A stretch of 64,000 nucleotides of DNA. It comes from Leptasterias polaris (Eukaryota > Echinodermata > Asteroidea > Forcipulatida > Asteriidae). The stretch lies in assembly GCA_037783415.1 (NCBI GenBank), contig JAZGTN010000016.1, forward strand, positions 5,701,001-5,765,000. The letters run 5' to 3'. Below the pieces are notes generated by a model. That model searched no databases. It saw only the letters and a list, made by a program, of their open reading frames with translations, and was not told where the DNA came from. Below, piece by piece: positions 58,801 through 64,000 of the stretch (the stretch's first letter is position 1; every line of letters begins with the position of its first letter). The position numbers and the translations under genes are program-made.

Positions 58801-61800
58801 AAATTTTAAACGATTATTGTGCGACTTACTCCGAATTAATTTCCGCGACTTACTCCGAATTAATTTCCGCGATGTGTACCAAGAGCCGCCATTTTAGAAT
58901 GACCCCAACAATCATGCGAATCGAATGCGACGTCATTGGCCGGCTGGGCTGTGGGCGGAGCGAGGTACGGTGGGAACATTTCATTGGTTGCTTTGGTACT
59001 ACTACTAGAGTGGTAAAATGACAGCCAGTAAATATATCTATTTCTTAAAAAAGGAAAGAACAAAATAAAGAAAGAACGAAAAAAGCAGTTTAAAAAAAAT
59101 GGGAAAAAAGACAACTAAGCCCTTAGAACTTACTCATTGCATAATGGTATCATCCAAGTGCGCTCCAGATGCATCATGGCAGACACTTCTTTTCGTTACT
59201 AAATCGTGGTAATAAAACCTTTTTTTACAGTTAAAAATACAACTGTTTCAACAGATTGAAGGTGATTTGAATACATATGACTCTTACACATATAATTAGC
59301 GGTTTATTTTTGTTCAAACATTGTTTTAAAGTGCGTTTAAAATTTGTTGTCGGCAGTTGTCGTCAGTTGTCGGCTTTTAGTGTGACCGGTTACATATATA
59401 GTTAAATAGTAGGGTTGCAGTTACCACAGCTAGGTAGACCTAGTACTAGTAGCTGTACTCTGGGTGTTTTGTCTCAAAATTTTAACATCTGAGGTCATAC
59501 TAGTATCAGAGGCCAATATTGAAAAGAAATGGAGTACAGCTACTGGGCTAACTAACAGCTAGGTATTGTTGATACTAGTGAACACACATTTTGTATCAAA
59601 TACTCCGACTATTATGGATACCCACTATAACTTCATGTCCTTCTGTCTTCCTTCTCAATCCATAGAAACAGCAAGGATGTTTAATGCTAGCTCAATGTCT
59701 CCAATGGGACATTGATCTGAATGATGACGCTAATATGAGAGAGTCTATTCTATTAGATTACCTGCATGACTCACTCATGTTTGCTGTAGACCATGGATTC
59801 CCTTGGGTACAGGTATGCAGCGTTGTGGACTTGGCTAAGGGGATACAGGAACAAACTATTGGTGAGTATTGGTTCATAACAAAGCTAGAAATACCAACTG
59901 GGCCAGTAAGCCTCACATATTATGCACATCCCAGAGCAGGATCCTGTTGGGTGGGTGGGTTGGCACAGTGGTATCTTTTCTCGCCTTCCACCTCTAAGTT
60001 CCAGTTCTATTCCAGCCAGGGGCACTATGTGGATTTGGTTTTCAGTCCCTACATGACTGCATGGGTTTTGCCTAGATAATTTCTCTGTGGTTTTCCTTCC
60101 ACATCTAAAACTTAAAATGCCTTCATTGTCTTCTCTCTATTGAGAATCCTTGGCTTTCACAACCGGAATTAATAAATGAAATGAAACGAAGTGTTACTGG
60201 GTATTTGAGCGCATTACTGGACAAACAGGACCTTTAGGCTTTACATTCCATGTGCAGGACGAAGCAATAATGGTTAATTGTCTTGCTTATGGTTAGTGTC
60301 GTGGCCGAGCGGATAAGAGCACCGGACTCAAGCTCTGGTGTTTCTGTTCAGCAGAGTGTGGGTTCGAGTCCCGGTCGTGACACTTGTGTCCTTATTAAGC
60401 AAGACACTTAACCATTATTGCTTCGTCCTTCGGATGGGACGTAAAGCCGTTGGTCCCGTGTGTTGTGTAATGCACGTAAAGAACCCAGTGCACTTATCGA
60501 AAAGAGAAGGGGTTTGCCCCGGTGTTCCTGGTTTGATCGGCTGCATATTGCGCCACAGCACCTTGTAAACCATTACATGGTGCTATGTAAAGAAATAGAC
60601 CTCAAAATTCAAAAAGTAGCTCCACATGTATACCTTGCAGGAAAATATTGACTGTTGAAGCGCCTTGAGCGTCACTGAGTGACGGATATGAGCGCTATAT
60701 AAGAAGCCATTATTATTATTATTATTATTATTATTATAAGGACACAAGTGCCACAACCAGGACTTGAACCCACACTCTGCTGATCAGAAACACTCGAGCG
60801 TGAGTCCAGTGTTCTTGACCACTTGGCCACGACACGCCAGTCAATATCCCATTCAAATCAATGTAACCAAACTGAGGTTAGAAGGTCAAACTAGTCTGGT
60901 CATGTTTGGTGTAAAAGCAACTGAACCCACAACTGTGATAATACCAGAGCTTGGGTAAGATGAATTAGACCTCTTGGACCATTACCAAAGTCTGAAAGTT
61001 TCTATTTTGCTAATATTTATATTTTTTATTATTCTTTCTATTCAGGTCAACCCCTTAGTTTTGCTATCCAGTTATATCGACAGAAATCCTTAGAGTATGC
61101 CCATGAAGGTCGCATCTCAGATAAGAATCTAAAGATCTTCACTAGTCATTTCTTTGCAACATTCATGAGGCACTACAAACTGTTTCAGTTTGTCTTTACT
61201 AAACCACGTTCACCAATGGTTACTCAACATGAGCTGCATGTGGAAACCCCACCAGACGTATTTGAGCTTAAGGTAAGATTTCTTGTTATCATTGCAAAAA
61301 AGACGTCACTGAAGTTTTTCACAACGTCGCGTTTGCACAAGAGAGTCTCCGTGCAAACAAAACCAATTTTTGCAATTCCAAAATGTGTATTCAACAAGTT
61401 TATTCCAATGCACTGCTTCACTTTAGAAGTCCATGTCTGCATTCTGTGCCTCTGTTCCCTATAGTCTGTTCCACTCAGTTCAAGCATAATATAAATGTTA
61501 ATAAGTTCCGCTTATTTTTTAATTCTCTTTGCTTTCTTTTTCTATCCCTTTTGTGTAGCCTGTACCTTTGATGGATTGTGATGGGGGACTTCCATAAAAA
61601 CAAAAAATTAAAATAACATGTGTTTTGTGTGTACGATGTACATCCAGGATATCTTATCCATGATTTTGTAGTTTCAACATTGCGTTTCATATAAAGGCCG
61701 TTTTTTTTTGTATACAATATGTTTGCACTGATACAGCAATTCACCATTCATTCAAAGAGCGGTAAAGGATCCAAGTCTGTACTTTCTTGAAATAGCATTC

Positions 61801-63017
61801 CACTGATAATAATCACCTTAGTTCTCAAACTAGCAATTTTTTAATATTTTCCCTTGTCTAGCCTCACCAGCCAATTCTTTCAAACAATTACTCAAAACAT
61901 AGTCATTCTTACTCTAATCCAAATAAGTATATTTTCTTCTGCTCTTCGCTTTTGCATATTGTTTAATGCAATGAGCGTGACTGTGCCACTATTAATATTT
62001 ATTATTATTAATAAAATTCAATTGGGCATTGACAGGACAGCAAGCTTAATCACATCTGGAAGTACAAACAGAAACTGGCTTCTATAGAGACTGAAGAGCA
62101 GGCCAGGATGGAGGTCCTTCATGCTGAGAAAGAAAGCTTACTCCAACAAGAATCTAGCTCAGAAAAACCTCTCTCCCTTCTAAATAACTCTGAGGTACCC
62201 ATTGAACGAGAGGTAAGCGTTTTTATTTTGGTTTTGCCCATACACCGATGTGTGTAAAGAACTGTATACAAACAGTACTTAACCAAGTACTGTGGAAAAA
62301 AATCCACAGGCATATTACTAGGTTGGATTCGAACCCACGACCTTTGCCATTCTACAGCAGATTTCTCACCACTAGACCACTAAGATTGCCCGGTAGCTAG
62401 AGTCAGTTTGAATCTCTGTATTTTAGCAGCGGGTACTGCATCAATTTTATAGATGTTAAACTTGCATCGGGTAAAGAATATTATTAAAGAATAATTTTAG
62501 CTGAGTTAGGAGAGCGCCGGCCTGTTAATCTTGAGGTTGCAGGTTCAAATCCTGCATTGTCAGTTTTTCTTTGCTCAACCCTAAATTAAATATTCTTTTC
62601 AGTACGTGCAGATTTACTTACCTGTAAACAGATGCATGAAGTGTAACCAAGGAGTAAAGACCAAAGATGATTCCAACTTATTACAAAAAGTGTAAATTTC
62701 TTTCCCAGAATCTTTCTCAAGTGATTAAGGAGGCAGTGAACCTTCAAGGAAACTACACAGAGCGGCTTCTTCAGGCACAAGTAGAGGAGGTTCAGGAAGA
62801 TCTAGATTACTACTTTGAGAAAACTGCCCTACCACGCCCTGCAGCCCTCGGCCCACCACCAAGGACCAAGTCACCACCCCGTGTACCTGCAAAGAATAAA
62901 ACTGCTAGCATCAAAAGTGGTGTTCCAGATGGGAAAAAGAAGTCACTCGGTAATGATTTGCCAAAAGGATCAGCTAAGTCGTCACGGTCAAAGACACCAA
63001 AATCAGTCAAAAGCTAA
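55832..63017 (+). CDS. C8orf74: C8orf74 homologue, uncharacterised protein
   Basis: Five coding exons: 55832-55882, 59666-59861, 61046-61272, 62036-62212, 62709-63017; 319 residues (human about 294). Residues about 44-61 hold the best-conserved block, RESILLDYLHDSLMFAV followed by a Gly-Phe-Pro-Trp-Val motif. A second block is FTSHFFATFMRHYKLFQFVF near 124-143, then ELHVETPP. Exon 4 is Glu/Gln-rich and probably helical. The last exon ends in a Pro/Lys/Ser-rich basic tail, as in the vertebrate protein. No enzymatic motif, signal peptide or membrane segment is seen. The function is unknown; the human gene is reported mainly from testis. Exon 1 (MATSMTQIEVQRVASLP) joins exon 2 in phase 0 and keeps the human spacing up to the conserved Trp, which fixes the start. 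Intron 1 (3.8 kb) carries a large inverted-repeat element split by a LINE. Confidence 0.88.
56424..58413 (-). mobile_element. 5'-truncated LINE (CR1/L2/Jockey-like) with reverse transcriptase
   Basis: Minus-strand non-LTR retrotransposon inserted in the left arm of the surrounding element. The 3' end (about 56424-56450) carries AATTGAATTGAATTGAA, a short-repeat tail. The 5' boundary is inside the RT, with the endonuclease missing, as usual for incomplete reverse transcription. It is about 2.0 kb and adds bulk to C8orf74 intron 1. Confidence 0.88.
56922..58412 (-). pseudogene. LINE reverse transcriptase, one in-frame stop
   Basis: A single frame runs for about 497 codons. Motifs in order: KIAKVTPIYKNGD, NYRPISVL, the palm site [33 protein letters not shown], catalytic FADDSNLF, then the thumb block SNKLSLNINKTNCMLF and FLGLHIDNKLSW. 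The end LKQFLLNNYI is the usual C-terminus. One TAA at 57707-57705 interrupts it shortly after FADD; the frame is the same on both sides and otherwise open, so the copy is young. It makes cDNA from LINE RNA at the nicked target in intact relatives; this copy cannot, lacking the endonuclease. Confidence 0.9.
58604..58637. other. hairpin GTGTGGCCAAGG / CCTTGGCCACAC
   Basis: Perfect 12-bp arms around a 10-base loop, inside the core of the 3.1-kb element. Function unknown. Confidence 0.7.
59945..60190 (+). mobile_element. SINE-like repeat in C8orf74 intron 2
   Basis: It starts GGTGGGTTGGCACAGTGGTA (A-box-like); the B box is weak. It ends GGAATTAATAAATGAAATGA. Assignment as tRNA-derived is tentative. 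Confidence 0.45.
60297..60737 (+). mobile_element. full-length tRNA-headed SINE with (TTA)n tail
   Basis: The head TGTCGTGGCCGAGCGGATAA, GGACTCAAGCTCTGG and GTGGGTTCGAGTCCCGG resembles a Leu-type tRNA. A long central body follows (CTTCGTCCTTCGGATGGGAC, GTAATGCACGTAAAGAACCC). A LINE-like 3' end, GAGCGCTATATAAGAAGCC, is followed by (ATT)n. Head, conserved body and LINE-like tail are the three parts of a classic SINE. About 440 bp. Confidence 0.8.
60738..60838 (-). mobile_element. second SINE head, inverted, abutting the first
   Basis: Complement of the same head: from 60838, GGCGTGTCGTGGCCAAGTGG, GGACTCACGCTCGAG and GTGTGGGTTCAAGTCCTGG, stopping in ACACTTGTGTCCTT-like sequence next to the (ATT)n tail of the + copy. 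Confidence 0.75.
62318..62400 (-). mobile_element. tRNA-headed SINE fragment
   Basis: Minus strand: TTAGTGGTCTAGTGGTGAGA (A box) and GTCGTGGGTTCGAATCCAAC (B box). No acceptor-stem pairing; C8orf74 intron 4. Confidence 0.6.
62498..62585 (+). mobile_element. tRNA-headed SINE fragment
   Basis: TTAGCTGAGTTAGGAGAGCG, GGTTGCAGGTTCAAATCCTGC and TTTTTCTTTGCTCAACCCT, the same arrangement as 32285-32370. Confidence 0.6.
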
Positions 63018-63423
63018 GAGCAGAAATTGATTCATGTTTGTTTTTTTGTCTTTCAAAAAGACCCATTGGAGGATACTCATTAGATGTCAGCCATCTTGGT
63101 TTTCTTCCATTGATATGTATTGCATTCAAACTGAGGCTGAAAGGGCAAATAGTCTACCCCCTTTTCATATAATATTGATAAACTGTGTATTAGTATAATT
63201 GCATGTAGGGAATAAGACCAAAGTGGCTGATGCTTATACTTCTTGTTAGTTGTTCACATTTGCCAGTTTATGTTTCAATACTGCACAGTAACCATCCAGG
63301 GCCCATTCTCATAGAAACATTTAATTCATAATTTACTTGTCTATTAATAAGTAAAAATTGGTGTAGGGGCAATTCATATCATTTTAGCTGGTAACATAAA
63401 TCAAGATCCATCTGTGCTTGCTT
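63018..63423. other. C8orf74 3' UTR and downstream DNA
   Basis: No coding exon. The ATTCAAACTGAGGCTGAAAG tag near 63126 resembles sequences near 10048, 12720, 54895 and 60870, another dispersed repeat end. Confidence 0.45.
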
Positions 63424-63564
63424 AAGCCGTGTCCAAATTGGCGGCTAAAGCTATGGCTACGACTAAATTTCCGCATCATCATGCGTTGAAGTAAAGTTCA
63501 TCCTCAGCAACACCCTTAGAAACAGTCGTAGCTGTAGCTTTATTGCCAATTCGGATATGGCCTT
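63424..63564. mobile_element. family A inverted-repeat element
   Basis: AAGCCGTGTCCAAATTGGCG at left and TTGCCAATTCGGATATGGCC at right are inverted copies; interior GCATCATCATGCGTTGAAGT. The reference full-length copy in this window (141 bp). Confidence 0.8.
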
Positions 63565-63603
63565 AATCTCAGCGTTTCTCAAATTCCTTGATGATTGGAA
63601 GCT

Positions 63604-63726
63604 AGGCTGTATCCGAATTGGTGGCTACAGCTAGCTATGGCTACAACTTCATAAGGGTGTTTCTAAGGACGTACTATACTGCAACGCATGATGACGCTGC
63701 CATCCAGCCGTAGCCATAGCCAACCC
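63604..63726. mobile_element. family A inverted-repeat element
   Basis: AGGCTGTATCCGAATTGGTG at left; GCCGTAGCCATAGCCAA at right. Only 39 bp from the previous copy, in the reverse interior orientation (AAGGACGTACTATACTGCAA). Confidence 0.75.
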
Positions 63727-64000
63727 ATTTGTTCTGGTTTGCAATACTTTCCAGATCAGTTCATTTTGAACTGAACAATAACAAGTTATTTTAGATTAAC
63801 CGCATTGGCGCACAAACAACGGTTTTGCTTTGTTTCGCTTTGTTAACTGATTTTATATCAAGTAAACAGTCAAAAAGAAATATCACTCACTTAACACAGT
63901 ATTGAAGTTGTAGATGAAAAGTTTATTTAACCTCAACAGTTTTACTTACATTTATAAACACAGTTAACCTTTGATAAAGACCATTCCCCTGTGCGAAAAG
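63727..64000. other. intergenic DNA
   Basis: No feature seen. Confidence 0.5.

Larger units (their letters stand above)
56300..59387. mobile_element. 3.1-kb inverted-repeat element split by a LINE, in C8orf74 intron 1
   Basis: Left GGTCGCACTAAAAATCGACA and right GTCGGCTTTTAGTGTGACC are inverted ends. Pairing continues (ACAACTGCCGACAACAAATT; AACATTGTTT; AAAAATAAACCG), then breaks at about 56415 and resumes at 58414 (TATGTGTAA, CAAATCACCTTCAATCTG, TTGTATTTTTAA, ACCACGATTTAGTAACGA) against 59290-59200. The break is the LINE insertion. The original element was about 1.1 kb. Its core holds a 24-bp direct duplication (GCGACTTACTCCGAATTAAT, twice at about 58822-58871). Confidence 0.85.

Noticed and set aside
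60300..60385. tRNA-Leu gene
   Set aside because: A and B boxes are good, but the sequence runs into a long conserved body and a LINE-like tail, and the stems do not pair fully. It is a SINE head. The same holds for 27950-28016, 32285-32350, 35430-35510, 60770-60838, 62330-62400 and 62498-62570.

Overview
This window is animal nuclear DNA, not bacterial. It is AT-rich, its genes are split into short exons with GT/AG introns, and most of the rest is decayed mobile DNA. Four protein genes can be rebuilt exon by exon, and all four match vertebrate families at the level expected for an invertebrate deuterostome. The abundance of short inverted-repeat elements, tRNA-headed SINEs, CR1/L2-like LINE fragments and CCCTAA-type repeats fits an echinoderm, perhaps a sea star. 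The species call is inference and I could not test it.

Layout, all genes on the + strand. 1-12.4 kb has no gene I can support; it holds a three-level nest of inverted-repeat elements (1536-2213), a 31-bp minisatellite (7531-7893) and a LINE endonuclease remnant. 12.46-16.12 kb is an RZ-subfamily RGS protein (RGS17/19/20-like, 5 coding exons). 16.1-24.8 kb is its probable 3' UTR plus intergenic repeats, including a 21-bp palindromic satellite and a LINE 3' end. 24.84-37.18 kb is TMEM214 (17 coding exons). 37.2-41.5 kb is intergenic, with SINEs and a 30-bp minisatellite. 41.6-47.03 kb is a telomere-like CCCTAA/CCCCATTAA array broken by two large TA-flanked inverted-repeat elements, the second holding a third element. 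47.24-53.49 kb is palmitoyl-protein thioesterase 1 (10 coding exons), starting about 210 bp from the array. 55.83-63.02 kb is a C8orf74 homologue (5 coding exons), whose first intron holds a 3.1-kb inverted-repeat element itself split by a LINE.

The four genes do not form a pathway: they are a G-protein regulator, an ER membrane protein, a lysosomal hydrolase and an uncharacterised protein. I see no operon-like arrangement. The most unusual content is in the repeats. At least four inverted-repeat elements share one design (TA at both edges, then a tiny hairpin at each extreme tip), two or three of them sit in or beside the telomere-like array, and several carry short tandem repeats as internal cargo.
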